DNA of 64,000 nucleotides. Origin: Chelydra serpentina (Eukaryota > Chordata > Testudines > Chelydridae). Within the stretch, counting starts at the first letter, position 1, and each line of letters begins with the position of its first letter. The position numbers and the translations under genes were made by a program. The stretch lies in contig JBAIAC010000020.1 of assembly GCA_037349315.1 (NCBI GenBank), forward strand, positions 744,001 to 808,000, in the 5' to 3' direction. Positions 33,101-48,100 of the stretch are shown here, piece by piece. The notes beneath the pieces are model-generated. The model saw only the letters and a list, made by a program, of their open reading frames with translations. It did not search any database and had not been told where the DNA came from.

Positions 33101-36100
33101 GGTCACGGTAAGGGGACCCAGGCCCAACCTGCTCCACCGGGTCCCGTCCCAGGGCCCTACCAGTGGCAGAGCACTCCACCACTGTGTCAGCAGGGCTACA
33201 ACCGAAGCATTTCAACTTCCCACAGGACTATAGCTAGTTGTCCCCCCGCGGGCCACTTCCTACCATGTCTCTTGGAACTGCCATTGAGATCTCTGGGCTT
33301 CTCGGTGCATGCGGTTCCCAATGACTCTGATCGGGCGTCCACATGCACTTGGGCATCTCTCTGGGTCTCGGTGCCTCCGGCATCCACAGTCAGAGGTTCC
33401 AGCTGCTCCTGGACAGGAGCCAGCAAGGAACATCTTTCCTCCTCGGTGGTCAGCCCAAACTGAGCCTGGCTGCTCCCTTTTATACTAGTGCTGCACCTGG
33501 AGCATGCCCAGTACAGTAGGGATGTGGGGATGCGACTTCCTCAGCTCACAGCAAGGAGTTAACCCTTCCCCTTCCAGTGTGGGGTGAGTGCACCCCGCCA
33601 CATCACCCTTTAATCTTCTCTTTGTTAAATAGATTGTGCTCCTTGAGTTTACCACTACAAAGCATGTTTTCTAATCCTTTAATCCTCCAATTGATCAACA
33701 TCCTTCTTAAATTCTGGACACCAGAACTGAACACAGGATTCTAGAAGCAGTCACACCAGTGCCAAATAACAGAGGTAAAATCACCTCTCTGCTCCGATTC
33801 AAGAGCCCCCTGTTTATGCATCGCAGGATCACAATAGATCTATTGCCCATAGTGTCACACCCCTCAGCAGGGTCAGGCAGGAGATCGCTCACACTCCATG
33901 GGCAAGGTGAGACAGGAGATCGCTCACAATCCCTCAGGCAGGGAGAGGCAGGGCATTGCTCACACTCCCTGGGACACAGTGAGGAAGGACATTACTCACG
34001 CTGCCTCGGGCAGGGCCAGGCAGGAGATCGCTCACACTCCCTTGGGCAGGGCCAGGCAGGAGATAGCTCACACTCCCTTGGGCAAAGATGTCCTCCTCTC
34101 ATCTCCCCTTCGATTGGCTCAGTCATTCTTCCATCCCCCTGGGTTCACCCTGTTACAGAGCTCAACATCCTTGGCACAGTGACGCACTGCAATATTCCCC
34201 AGTTCCCACGTACGCCGCAAGAAGCTTGTCTCCCTTTTTTGTCAGACCAAATAACCTGAGTTATGTATCCAACACATATTTTTGCTGCTTCTCTCTGCAG
34301 ATATTAAGGATTGGATACTTTCCTGTCTTATCTGTCAGCAGGGAGAGACAAAAGTCCTTTGGGAGTCGTGCCCCAACCTACTAAGGTTCACGCAACTTGA
34401 CTTGAAAGGCCCAGTACCAGAAACACTGGCTGGAAATTGGTAGTCGCTAACCGTGTGTGACACTTTCCCAAAGCAGGTGGTGCTGCAGTGACTGAAGGAT
34501 AAAAGGACTGAAACAGCTATGACTGCACTGATGAGACCGGTAGGGTTGCAATTCATCCCACCCGGCTGCACCTGCAGTTACGAGGTTTGTATCATGGTTA
34601 CTCTATGAGGTTTGCTGAGAACTCCAGATAACCAAGGTGAGTACCAGTGTTGCCTATCCTGTGAGTAAAGGGGCAGTGGAGGGAGTAAACCACGCCATCG
34701 GTTCCATTCTTACAGCCTGAGTCGATGAAGACCAACAAGACTGGGAAATGAAGATATCGTTTGTTATCTTAGCACAGCCTCAATCAACTATCTCTTACTC
34801 TGCTTCTGAGATCATTTGTGGACCCTGCAAACCCAGGCTTCCCAGTGACTTGATGTTCAGCAGCAAGAACTGGCCAGGCCCCCTGCACCTGTACAGGTCA
34901 GAGATACACTGGTGTCTTAGGGCAGCTCGACACTACAAACTTGCATCAGCGCACACTCTAAGCCAGGGGGTTTCAACCTTTTTTCATTTGCGAACCTTGA
35001 AATATTTCGAATGGAGGTGGGGACCCCTTTGGAAATCTCAGACCTAGTCTGTGGACTCCCAAGGGTTCATGGACCACAGGCTGAAAACCACGGTTCTATG
35101 GTAACAACAACCTTTAGCTGACCCCTTAGGCATTGTCTGCAGACTCCTGGGGCAAGTGGACCACAGATTGAAAACCACTGCTCTAAGCCGGGGAGAGCTC
35201 TCTGGTCGGCTTACTAACTCCATCCCCGTGAGAGGCAGTAGCTTTGTCAACGGGAGACGCTCTCCTGCCAACATAGCACTTTCTGCATGGGGAGTTGAGG
35301 TCGGTATAACTACGTCACTCAGGGGTGTGGATTTTTCACAGCCCTGAGCAATGTAGTTATACCGAAGTAATTGTGTAGTGTAACCCTGGCCTTATCTCAG
35401 TGGCCCGGGGAAAGCATTCCAGCAGGTGGAGGAGAAGATGAGCCGGAAGGGAGCGTGCCAGACACGAGATGCCAGGAGAGAGGAGAATGGAATGCCCGTG
35501 CAGGAAGGACAGAAGGTGCAGCAGCGGCTACATGACTGGAAAAAGCATCCTGGAAAAGAATCCCAAACTTACTCCTTTGGAGGGGACTTTACATGGTCAT
35601 TAAAAGCTGATCATCTTATCCTTGCTGATACCAAAAGCAAGAGCATGCAGCTTACCTCAGCACGCTGCCATCTTCTACAGACAGCCTGTCCACAACAGAT
35701 AGGCCTCACCGAGAGGGCATGAACCCGCCACTCACTGATAATCTAGGTCCAACTACGACTGATATCTCCATGAGTGAATATAGGATTTGAGCAGGCAGAA
35801 TGACAAGGAAACCTGTGTGGATGGCAAAGTACCTGGGTTCCTAGGAGTTATTGTTTTAAATTCTCATTTAACTGGCAGGGGGGAGGGAAAAGCTCTAGTG
35901 ATCAGTGCAGACAGCACCAACACCAACAGATGGTGCTGATGCTGAATCTTTATCTTAGTCTTAAATTACAGAGAATAATGCAGAGAAGGAGCAAAGAAGC
36001 CCAGACACAGCCAGATAATCACTGATCATGTGACCTGAAAAATGCTAAGAGCTTTGGGGTCAGGGTGAGCTGAAAGAGACTTTGAACTGTGAGCAACGAA

Positions 36101-39100
36101 ACTCTCTCCTTTTGTTTGATTTCTGCTGCGTTCAGCGAGACGGGACTTTGTACAAGCTTTGTAAATAACCAGGATTGCATTGCAGAAATCCAGCAATGTT
36201 AATAACTGTCTCCCTCCTCTTACTTGATATTCCTCCACTTATACATCGCAGGATCACGTTTGCCCGCTTAGCTACAGAATCTTCAATCTCGCCTTCTATC
36301 AGAAACAACCTGCTTGATCCTGAAAATTAGCTAACTGCTCAGATCAAAAAGGAGTATTTGTAATGTATCAGGAACAAACAGAAATCCCAGGGATGGCCTA
36401 GTTCCAATGCATGGAAGGGATGGCAAAATTGTCAATAAGGATGCAGAAAAGGCAAACATGGGAGATCAATATTTCTGTTTTCCCCTTGGGAAGAAGCAGG
36501 ATTACAGGTTCGGTTGATAAATATAACAGTATTTATGTACTATGTGTAAGCGCGATCTGAATGAGGGAAAGGACACTTGCCCAACATACTCTGGGGTTGG
36601 TATTTGCTTATGGTCATATGCTTTCGAATGGTGGTTGTGATGTTTTTACAAATGAATGTGGGTTCCTTTTGCCTTTTTATTAGATATTTTCTTTGCTATA
36701 TGCAGTGTCAGTGCTTCAGCATCCTAGTGAAATATTTTTTTCTAATATCCAACCTAGACCTTCCACACTGCTACTTGAGACCATTACTCCTTGTTCTGTC
36801 ATCTGCCACCACTGAGAACAGCCGAGCTCCATCCTCTTTGGAACCCTGCTTCAGGTAGTTGAAGGCTGCTATAAAAATCCCCCCTCACTCTTCTCTTCTG
36901 CAGATTATATAAGACCAGTTCCCTCAGCCTCTCCTTATAAGACGTGCCCCAGCCCCCTAATAATTTTCATTGCCCTCTGCTGGACTCTCTCCAATTTGCC
37001 CATGTCCTTTGTGTAGTGGGGGCCCCCAAACTGGACACAGTACTCAAGATGTGGCCTCACCAGTGCCGAATAGAGGGGAATAATCACTTCCGTCAATCTG
37101 CTGCCAATGCTCCTACTAATGCAGCCCAACATGCAGTTAGCCTTCTTGGCAACAAGGGCAGACTGTTGACTCATTTCCAGCTTCTCATCCCACTGTAATC
37201 CCCAGGTCCTTTTCTGCAGAACTGACGCTTAGCCAGTAGCAGTGCATGGGATTCTTCCGTCCTAAGTGCAGGACTCTGCACTTGTCCTTGTTGAACCTCA
37301 TCAGATTTCTTTTGGCCCAATCCTCCAATTTGTCTAGGTCACTCTGGACCCTATCCCTACCCTCTAGTGTATCTACCTCACCCCCCACCTTAGTGTAATC
37401 TGTGAACTTGCTGAGGGTGCAATCCATCCCATCATCCAGATCATTCATGAAGATGTTGAACAAAACCAGCCCCAGGATAGACCTCTAGTGCACTCTGCTT
37501 GATACCAGCTGTCAACTAGACATTGAGCCGTTGATCACTACCTGTTGAGCCCGACGATCTAGACAGCTTTCCATCCACTTTATTGTCCATTCATCTTATC
37601 TAGTTTAATTAAGAGAAAGTTAAGAGATGACTTCATTACAGTCTATCAGTACCTATCGGAGGACACAGAGGGCTCTCAAATCCAGCAGGCAAAAACAGAA
37701 TGAGATCCAGTCACTGAAGCTAGATATATTCAGAAATATCAGGGCATTGATACCAGTGAGGTTAATTAATTACTGGAACAATGTATCTAGGGACATGTGA
37801 GATCCTCTGGCACTTTAAGTCTTTACAGGAAGAAGAAGACTGGGCGTCTTTCTTAAAAATCTGTGATAACTCAAACAGAAGTTGTGGCCTTGACTCGAGA
37901 GAGATTCTTTCGCCATTGTTTGTTGATGGCCTTACTCAATGCTCAAAAGTCTCCCTTCCAGCCGTAAACTCTGTAAGTCTGAACAGGCTCCACACACAGA
38001 GACTCCATGAGAATGGGAGAACAGGATCTCTCCTCACCACTGAAGTGAAGCCACCTCTTGGGTAGGGCCAGGCAGCTGAGAAACAGGACAAGGAAATATG
38101 GCCCAGCTGTTTAGAAATGGAAGTGAGGAAGCAGCCTGAGTCCAATCATAGCACCCAAAGAACAATACGGGTTCAGGATTAATTAACTAAGATGCAAATT
38201 GGCCACAACAATGGGGATACAAGACCTACTCTTGACCAAGTGACCCTCGTTTCTAGTCCATGTAATTAGCTACGGGCTCAATTTGACACCATATCCAACC
38301 AGTGGGGCCTGTGATTACAAAGTGCCCCATTGTGCCATAGCGGGGCAGGGGATCATAGATTCATTGACTCCAAGGCTAGAACGTACCTTTTTGAGCATCT
38401 AGTCTGATCCTAGAGCAGAGCTTTTACAGAAATATCCATTCTTGACTCAACAATTGTCAGCGATGGAGAATCCACCAAAACCTGTGGTAAATCGTGCCCT
38501 TACAATTGGTTAATTACCCTCACTATTATAAATGTATGCCTCATTTCCACTCTGAATTTGTCTAGCTTCAGCTTCCAGCCATTGGAACCTGTTCTATCTT
38601 TCTCTGCTGGACTGAGGAGCCCATTATTAAATATTTATTCTCCAGGTAGTTTCTTGTAGACTGTGATTAAGTCACCTTTTACCTTTCTCTTTGTTAATAG
38701 ATTGAGCTCCTTGAGCCTATCACTATAAGTCAGGTTTTCTTATCCTTTAATCATTCTCGTGGCTCTTCTATGACCCTCTCCAATATATCAACATCCTTCC
38801 TGGATTGTGGGCACCAGAAATGAATACAGTACTCTTCCAATGGTCACAAAAGTGCCAAATATAGAGGTGAAATATCCCCTCTACTCCTGCTAATGATTCC
38901 TCTCTTTATACATCCCAGGATTGCATTAGCCCTTTTGACCACAGAGTCTCAGTGGAAGCTCATGCTCAGCTGATTGTCCTCCACGACCCGGAAATCTTTA
39001 TCTGAGTCACTGTTTCCCAGGATATAATCCCCCACCATGTAAATATGATCTGCATTCTTTGTTCCTAGATGGAGATATTTACATTTAAATGTATATTGTT

Positions 39101-42100
39101 TGCTTGCACCTAGTTTACCAAGCAATCCAGATCACACTGAATCAGTAACCAGTGCACTTCATTCTTTACCACTCCCCCAATTTTTGTATCATCTGCAAAT
39201 TTTAACTACCGATGATTTTATATTTTCTTCTAAGTAACTGATAAAAATGTTAAATATCATACGTCCGAGAACCACTCCCTGCCGTGTGTGCCATGTTAAT
39301 TTTATACTGGTCTAGTATTTTTAATCAAAATGTTTTGCGGTATCTTACAGAAGTCTAAGTATATTTCATCCACATTATTACCTTTATCAACCAAACTGGT
39401 AAACTCATAAAAATCAAGTTAGTTTAACAACATCTATTTTCCATAAACCCATGTTCATTTCCATTAATTCCATTACTCTCCCTTAATTCTTAATTGTTCA
39501 ATCCCATATCAGCCACTTCATTGTCTTCCCTGAGACTGATGTTAGGCTGACAGACCTGTAATTAGCCGAGTTATCCCTTTTACTCTTTCTAAAAATTGGT
39601 ACAACATTAGCTTTCTTCCAGGCTGCTGGAGCTTTCCTAGTGCTCCAAGATTTATTGAAAATCAAAAATAACAGTCCAGAATGCTCCTTACTCGGCTGTT
39701 TTAAAACCTTTGGATGCAAATTATCTGGACCTGCTGATTTTAAAATATCTATCTTTCCTAGCTTCTGTTTAACATCCTCCTGATACAGTAGTGGAATGGA
39801 CAGAGTGTTATCATCACGATATGGTGAGACTATATAATCTCTTTTTCCCAAATACAGAACAAAAATATTTATTGAACACTTCTGCTCTTTCTACATTGTT
39901 ATTGATATTTTCCATCTAAATATAGACTGATATCATTGTCAGGATTCTGTTGGTTCTTAATATATTTTAAAAACGCCTTCTTGTTGCCATTAACTCTACT
40001 GGCCATAGATTTCTTATTCTGTCCCTTTGCTTCCCTTATCCATTTTCTACTAACTAGAACAATCAAACAGTGATGAAAGCCTCTTCACACAGTACAAACA
40101 CCCCTCTCTGCACTAGCGGCCCATAGCATTGTGGTGAGGTTCTGGGGTCAGCACTAACTCAGACAGGAAAGCATGCTCTATTGAGCTTCCCGACAGGCTC
40201 TCTGTAGCATCAAAAGTGCAAGGGAAGGTGAGAGTTACCTGAGCACACAACACCGGCATCTTCTGCATCATTTAAGTTATGGTCTCCCCCAGGCCTAGCC
40301 CTGCATTTGGAGATGGCAGCTTCTGCCCCTGTGCAGTTAACATCATCCAGCCAGGGACAGTCAGATCCATGTCCAAACCGAGCCCCATGTGGCGCTGATA
40401 ACGCCATCCCACAGCCTGGCACACAACTTCAGCATCCCAGCTGCCACCACACCCAGTTTCCCACTGCTGGTTATGAAACACCTCGACTCTCCCAGCGCAG
40501 CGATTGTGGCCATTCACTAGCTGCAGCAAAGACACTTCTGAGATGCCTGAGCCTTGAAACACCCAAGGGAGTAAACACTCAGGGAGGTTCCTGTGCCTCT
40601 GAGTGCTAGAGATGCTGGGGAATGTAGCGCCCTCCACTGAGCGGTCTGAATGGGCTCCGCACACAGCGACTGCCTGTCCCAGGCTGAATCACCACCACTG
40701 ACACCCAGCTCGCATGGTGGTCCCTGAGCTGCTCCCTGCAGCACAGGCCCTTAGCACCAAACTGGAGTGCTGGGGTCAGCACTGACTGAGAGGGCCGAAC
40801 TCCCCCTCCTGAGTCCCCCTCCCCCTCCCTGTACCATGGTGATGGATGTGGGTTACCTGAGCACATAACACTGGCATCTTTACTGTGGTGAAAGTTATGG
40901 TTTCCCCAAGGCTTAGCCGTGCACTCACTGAGGGAAGCTTCTGATCCTGTGCAGTGAACATCGTCCAGCCAGATGGGATCAGACCCTCGCCCAAATCGAG
41001 CCCTGCCTAGGGCTGATAATGCCATTCTACAGCCCAGCTGCCTCCACATGATGGCAGCTTCACATAACTGCCAGTTGTCAACACGGTTCTCCACTGCTGA
41101 TTGTGAAGCACCTCAACTCTCCCAGTGCAGGGATTTGGATCATTCACCAGTCAGAGTGGAGCAAAACCTAGACTGACTGAGCCTGCAAACACCCAAAGGG
41201 AATAATGACTCAGAGAGATTCCTGTGCATCTGATCGCTTGTGACGCTGGGGAACTTAGCGCCTCCCTCTGACGGGTCTGAACAGCCTCTAAACACAGTGC
41301 CTGCCTATCAAGGACTCACTCCCCACCACTGACATGCAGCCACCTCTGGGATGGTACCGGGTAGCTGAGAAATCAGGCACAGAAACTCATGGGATGTGTA
41401 CGAGAGGGAGTGAGGAAAAACCATGTCTCCAGTCACAGCTCTAGGGGAAGTTACAGGTTCAGGAGTAATAATCCGAGATGGAATCACCCCAAGGGATGCG
41501 GGGAGGAGCCCCATGCTTCATAAAGGGTTTCTACTGCCCCTGAGTTGCTTCAACACCAAATCCCACAAATGGGATCTACGGTTACCCAGCGCCCCATTGT
41601 GCTGTCGTGGGGCACGGGGATCAGTGATCATTGCCAGGACAGGGTCTCTCAGTGAGGCGCACGTACTGCTCACTGCAGCGCAGACCCTAAGTGCTGGGCT
41701 GGGGCACTGGGCGCAGTACTGACTGCGAGGGGAGAGAGCCTCCTACTGAGCCCTTGCCCTGCTTCCTGCAGCACAGGCAGGTAGACCTGTGCGAGAGCAA
41801 CGGGGTGAGCACTGACACCATGGGAAAAGACTCCCAATGGGCTCCCTCCAGTACTGACAGCGTATTGACTCAGACAGGAGAGCTGGGTCTGTGCTGAAAG
41901 CTTCCCAGCCTGATCCCTGCACCACCCACAGTGATGTGACGGAGGAGGGTTACCTGAGCACACAGCACCGGCATCTTCTCCGTGGTGACAGTTATTTAGT
42001 CCCCATGGCCGAGCCCTGCAATCGGTGAGGGCAGCTTCTGTCCCTGTGCAGTGAACGTCATCCAGCCAGATACGGTCAGATCCTCGTCCAAACTGCGCTC

Positions 42101-45100
42101 TCCCAGGGGCTGATAACGCCGTCCCACAGCCCAGCTGCCTGCACACGACTCTGGCCTCGGTTAAATCCCAGCTGTCATCACACACGGTTCCCCACTGCTG
42201 GTTGTGAAGCACCTCGACTCTCCCAGCGCAGCGACTCGAACCATCAACCAGTCGGATTGGAGTCTGCTCTGGAATGGCCGAGTCTGCAAATGCGCCAAGG
42301 GGATAAATACTCAGGGAGATTCCTTTGCCGCTGATCACTAGTGACATTGGGGAACGCAGCGCCTCAGATCTGATCAGTCTCTACACATACCAATTGCCTG
42401 TCACGGGTTCATTCTGCCGTACTAATATACAGCCACCTGTCGGGTGGGAACAGGCAGCAGAGAAACAGGCCATTAAAACACCTGGGCTGTGTAGGAGAGG
42501 GAGTGAGGAAGAAGCCTGTCTCCAGTCGCAGCAGTGGGGGAAGTTACAGGTTCAGAGGTAATTAACTGAGAATGAAATCACTATGATGGGGGGTAGGAGC
42601 CCCACACTTCATAAAGGGATCCCAGGTTTCTACTGCTTCTGAACAGCTGCAGGCTCCATTCGACCCCAAATCCCACAAATGGGATCTACGGTTACCCAGC
42701 ACCCCATTGTACTGCAGAGGGGTAGGGGGATCAGAGCGATCAGCGACGGGGAGGGTCTCTCACTAAGGCGCACGTCCTGCTCCCTGCAGCGCAGGCCCTT
42801 AGTGCTGGGCTGGGGCACTGGGCTCAGCACTGACTGCGAGGGGAGAGCGCCCCCTACTGAGCCCCTGCCTCGCTCCCTGCAGCACAGCCGTAACTGCTGT
42901 GCTGGGGCACTGGGGCAGCACGGCCTGCAATGGGAGAGCATTATTCCTGAAACCGCCACCCTGCCTCCTACAGCACAACAGCCGTCACCACCCTGGGACA
43001 CTGGGGTCAGCACTAACTCCAGGGGGAAAGGCCCCTTGTGTGGTCCCCAAACTGCTCCCTACAGCACAGTCCCTTCACCCACATGGGGGTTAGCACCGAC
43101 TGCGAGGGCAGAGCAGTCTTGCTGTTCCTACAGCTTGGGCCCCTGGCACAGTGATGTTATATTGGGATCTGAACTGACTGCCCCGTATTGAGCTCCTACC
43201 CCACTCCCTGCAGCATCCACCGGGATGGAGGAAGGTTACCTGAGCACACAACACTGGCATCTTCTCCGTGATGACAGTTATTTAGTCCCCAAGGCCGAGC
43301 CCTGCAATAGGTGAGGGCAGCTTCAGTCCCTGTGCAGTGAACGTCATCCAGCCAGATGGGGTCAGATCCTCGCCCAAATCGAGCCCCGCCTGGGGCTGAT
43401 AACGCCGTCCCACAGCCCAGCTGCCTGCACACGACTCTGGCCGCAGCTAAATCCCAGCTGTCATCACACACGGTTCCCCACTGCTGGTTGTGAAGCACCT
43501 CGACTCTCCCAGCACAGTGACTCGGGCCGTTCACCAGTCGGAGCGAGGTCTGCTCTGAAATGTTTGAGTCTGCAAATGCCCCAAGGGAATAAACACTCAG
43601 GTAGGTTCCTGTGCATCTGATCGCTAGTAATGCTGGGGAAATTAACACCTCCCACTGACAGGTCTGAACAGCCTCTAAACACAGCATCTGCCTATCAAGG
43701 TTTCACTCCCCACCACTGACATGCAGCCACCTCTGGAGTGGAACAAGGCAGCTGAGAGACAGGACACAAAAACTCATGGGCTGTGTAGGAGAGGAAGTGA
43801 GGAAGAACCCTGTCTCCAGCCACAGCAGTGGGGTATGTTACAGGTTCAGTCAAATTAGCTGAGATGAAAATCACCCGGAGTGACGGGGATAGGAACCGCA
43901 CACTTCAGAAAGGGATCCCTGAGTGGCTGTAGGCTCCATTCGACACCAAATCCTGCAAATGGGATCTACGGTTACCCAGCGCCCCATTCTGCTGTAGCGG
44001 GGCAGGATGATCAGAGCAATCAGCGACGGGGAGGGTCTCTCACAGAGGCACATGTACTGCTCCCTACTGAGCCCCCATCCTACTCCCTGCAGCACAGGCA
44101 TGTAGAACTGTGTGGGGGAAATGGGGTCAGCACTGACACCATGGGAAGAGCGACACTTCCTGTGACCACGAACCGGCTCCCTGCAGGACAGGCCCTTAGC
44201 ACCATGCTGGGGCACTGGGGTCAGCGCTGACTCAGACAGGAGAGCTGGGTCTGTGCTGAAAGCTTCCCATCCTGCTCCTTGCAGTACCCACAGTGAAGTG
44301 ATGTTGGAGGGTTACCTGAGCACACAGCACCGGCTTCTTCTTCGTGGGTACAGTTACTGTCTCCCCACGGCCGAGCCCTGCACTGGGAGAGGGCAGCTTC
44401 TGTCCCTGTGCAGTTGACATTATCCAGCCAGATATGCTCAGATCCTTGCCCAAAGTGAGCCCCGGTGGGGGCTGATATCGCCGTCCCACAGCCCAGCTGC
44501 CTGCACACGACTCCGGCATCCTGTAGGTCCCAGCCGCCATCACACACGGTTCCCCACTTCTTGTTATGAAACACCTCGACCCTCCCAGCGCAGCGACTCG
44601 AACCATTCACCAGTCGAACCTGAGTCACTTCTGAGATGCCGGAGTCTGCAAACACCCAAAGGAATAAACACTCAGGGAGGTTCCTGTGCATCTGATCTCT
44701 CGTGTCACTGGGGAGCGTAGCGCCTCCCGCCGACGGGTCTGACTGGTCTCTGCACACAGCCACTGCCTGTCAAGGCTTCCCCACCACTGACCAGGCTAAT
44801 CACTGGGTGAGATATATGCACAATCGCTCACCAAAGGTTGTATGTGTGGTTTCTACCAAGAGCCAGCAGCCCACTGGCCGAACTACTGGGGGCAAGATGT
44901 TTGTATGGGACATAGTTGAAGAGAGATGTAAAATGTGGAATATGAGGCTCCAGAAGTGCTGTAGTGAAGCTTGTCACCTGCGCCATGGCGATCCCTTCGG
45001 CTGAGCCAGTCAGCACATAGCCGTGGAGACAGGCTATAGTCACTGTCTGGAGCCAGTGGTGTCCTGAGTATTTACAAACACAAAGACCCCCAGCATAAGT

Positions 45101-48100
45101 CTCCAAAGAGAGACCTCCTCTGGGAAGAGATAATGGTCTGTACCTACAAAGAAAGAGCAGAGAGGACAAGAGCTAGGGCCGGCCCTCAACATTTTGGCAC
45201 CTGAGGCGGGGAGCTCAAATGACTCCCTCGCTTGGGCCTAAACTCTGAAAGGTCTCTTGTGCCCTCCTTCCTCCAGCACAGCACTCCACCACCTCTGTGC
45301 ATCTAGAGCAGAGAGAATACATATGCACCAGCAGCAGACACAATTTTCTACACTCTCGGTCCTCCTAGTGGTGCCCCCCCACAGTCTAGCACCTGAGCGG
45401 GCCACCTCAGTTCGCCTCATGGTAAGGCCTGCCCTGTCAAGAGCTCCCTTTCACCCAGGAGGCGGCTGACAGCGTTTGTCTCAGGAACAGGAGATCACAG
45501 CCAAGCCTGGAGTAAAACCCTGGAAGGACTGTGGGGTGAGCGTTGCTCTACCCGACAGAAAAGTCTCTCATTCAATGAGTCTAGGCTCTAGTCAATGTGG
45601 TATGATTGTATTGGCCATGGAACCATTTTGTTCCAACCCTTCTCCTTGCTACCCCTGGAATCTCTACACTCTGTGAAATCCCTTGTCCTTGGTATCACTA
45701 TGAAGGGATCTAGAGCTGTGCGTTGATTGGGGCAGAGATGGGAGGTGGAACTGGTCAGATAGGGGCCCTGTTCCTTTGGGAGCAGCGGATCTGTGACTGC
45801 TGTGAATGCCCAGTTGGACAGAGGCTGGGTGCTGCAGGGGGATACTCGGAGGGCCGACGGGTGAAGTGTGTCTATTGCCAACCTGGAGAGAGGCCGCCCC
45901 GCAAGGCCTAGAGGGCATGGCGTGTGTGGCGTGTGGCTGAGGGAGTTGGGGAGCTGCTCCCCAGCGGGCACAGACCGGGCTTCCTCAGGCTAGGGGCTGA
46001 TGGCACTGCACTGAGGCATTGGGGCCAGCACAACTGCAAGGGGAGAGAACCCCCTACTGACACCTAGCCCTCGTCCCTGCAGCACAAGCCCCTTTGCTCC
46101 GCACTGGGGCACAGAGGCCAGCACTGACTTCAATGGGAGAGCGCCCCCTACTGAGCCCCCATGCCGCTCCCTGCAGCTCAGGCCTATAGATCCGCACAGG
46201 GAAATTAGGGTCACCACAGCGTGTGAGAGGAGACCGCCCCCTACTGGAATCACGATATAGCTCCCTGAAACACAGGCCCCAAGCACCATGCTGGGGTTAG
46301 TAATGGCTGAGGGGACAATGACCCGTAATGAGCTTCCCACCCTGCTCCTTGCATCACGCACAGGATGGATGAGGGTTACCTGTGCAAACAACACCAGCAT
46401 CTTCTCCATGGTGACAGTTATTGTCTCCCCAAGGCCGAGCCCTGCATTCGGAAAGGCCAATTTCTGTCCCTTTGCACTGCACATCATCCAGCCAGATACG
46501 GTCAGATCCTCGCCCAAATCGAGCTCCTCCTGGGGCTGACAATGGCATCCCACAGCCCAGCTGCCTGCACACGATTCTGGCATCAATTATATCCCAGTTG
46601 TCATCACACACGGTTCCCCACTGCTGGTTGTGAAGCACCTCGACTCTCCCAGCGCAGCGACTCGGGCCATTCACCAGTCGGATCTGAGTCACTTCTGAGA
46701 TGCCAGAGTCTGCAAACAACCAAGGGAATAAACACTCAGGAAGGTTCCTGTGCATCTGATCAGTGGTGATGCTGGGGAACGTAGCACCTGCCACTGATGG
46801 GTCTGAGCAGCCTTCACACACAACTACCGCCTATCAGGGTTTCACTCCCCACCACTGATATGCTGCCAGCACTGGGGTGCAGCTGAGAAACAGGCAAGGG
46901 AAATCTGGCCAGTCATTTAGGCAGGACATGGGAAAGAATTCTGCATCCAGTCACAAGGATGCTAAATGAAAAGGAATACTTGTGGCACCTTAGAGACTAC
47001 TCTGAAACCTGTTAATGATGCCAAATGTTACAGGTTCATGGCTCATCAGCTAAGATGCTAACTGGCCGGGGCAATGTGGTTAGGAGCCTGATGACCCAAG
47101 GTCCCTACGCCTTGTGAATGGCTGCAGGCTCCAGCTGACACTGAATCTGATCAGCGGGATTCATAGATCCCAAGTCCCAAAGTGCCCACGGTGACCCACT
47201 AGTCTGCTCTCCTGTGTTACAGAGGCCAGAGACCTGCCCCAGAGTAATTTCTAGGGGACATCTTTCAGAAACATCCAATCCTCATTTAAAAATTGCCAGT
47301 GGGGGAGAATCCTCCACAGGCCTTGGTAAACTGTTCCAACAGTTAATAATCCTCATCGTTACAAATTTGCACTTTATTTGTAATCTAAATTTGTCCCTCT
47401 TCAACTTCCAGTCATTGGATCTTATTAATCACTTGCCTGTAAGATTGAAGAGTCCTTTATTATCACATTTCTGTTCATCATTATGGTAATTATAGCCTGT
47501 GATCAAGTGACCCCTTCACCTGCTCTTTGTGAAACTAAACAGACTGAGCTCCTTGCATCTATCACCACAAGGCAGGTTTCCTAATCCTTTGATTATTCTC
47601 ATGGCTCTACTCTGAACCTTCTTGAATTGTGGGCACCAGAACTGGACACAAGATTCCAGCAGCGGTTGCACCAGCACCAACTACAGAGGTAAAATAGCCT
47701 CTCTATAGCTACATGAGATTCCCCTGTGTTGCATTAGCCATTTTGGTCACAGAGTCACACTGGGAGCTCCTGTTCAGCTGATAATTCACCACCCACCCCC
47801 AAATCTGTCTCAGAGTCACTGCTTCCCAGGAGAGAGACCCCACTCCTGTAAGTACGGCCTGAGTTCTGTGTTTCTAGATATATAATTTTACATTCAGTCA
47901 TGTTAAAGGCATCTTGTTTGCTTGCTCCCAGCTTACCTAGTGATTTAAATCACTCTGTGTCAGGGACCTGTCTTCTTCACTATTTACCAGTTTCCCAAAT
48001 TTTGTGTCATCTGCAAACTTTCTTAGTTATGTCTTTATGTTTTCCTCCAGTCCCTTGATAAAATTGTTAAATAGCGTAGAGCCAAGAAGTGATCCTGCTG

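Noticed and set aside
33858..34090. CRISPR-like spaced repeats
   Set aside because: Units are contiguous minisatellite copies without unique spacers, in a vertebrate genome.
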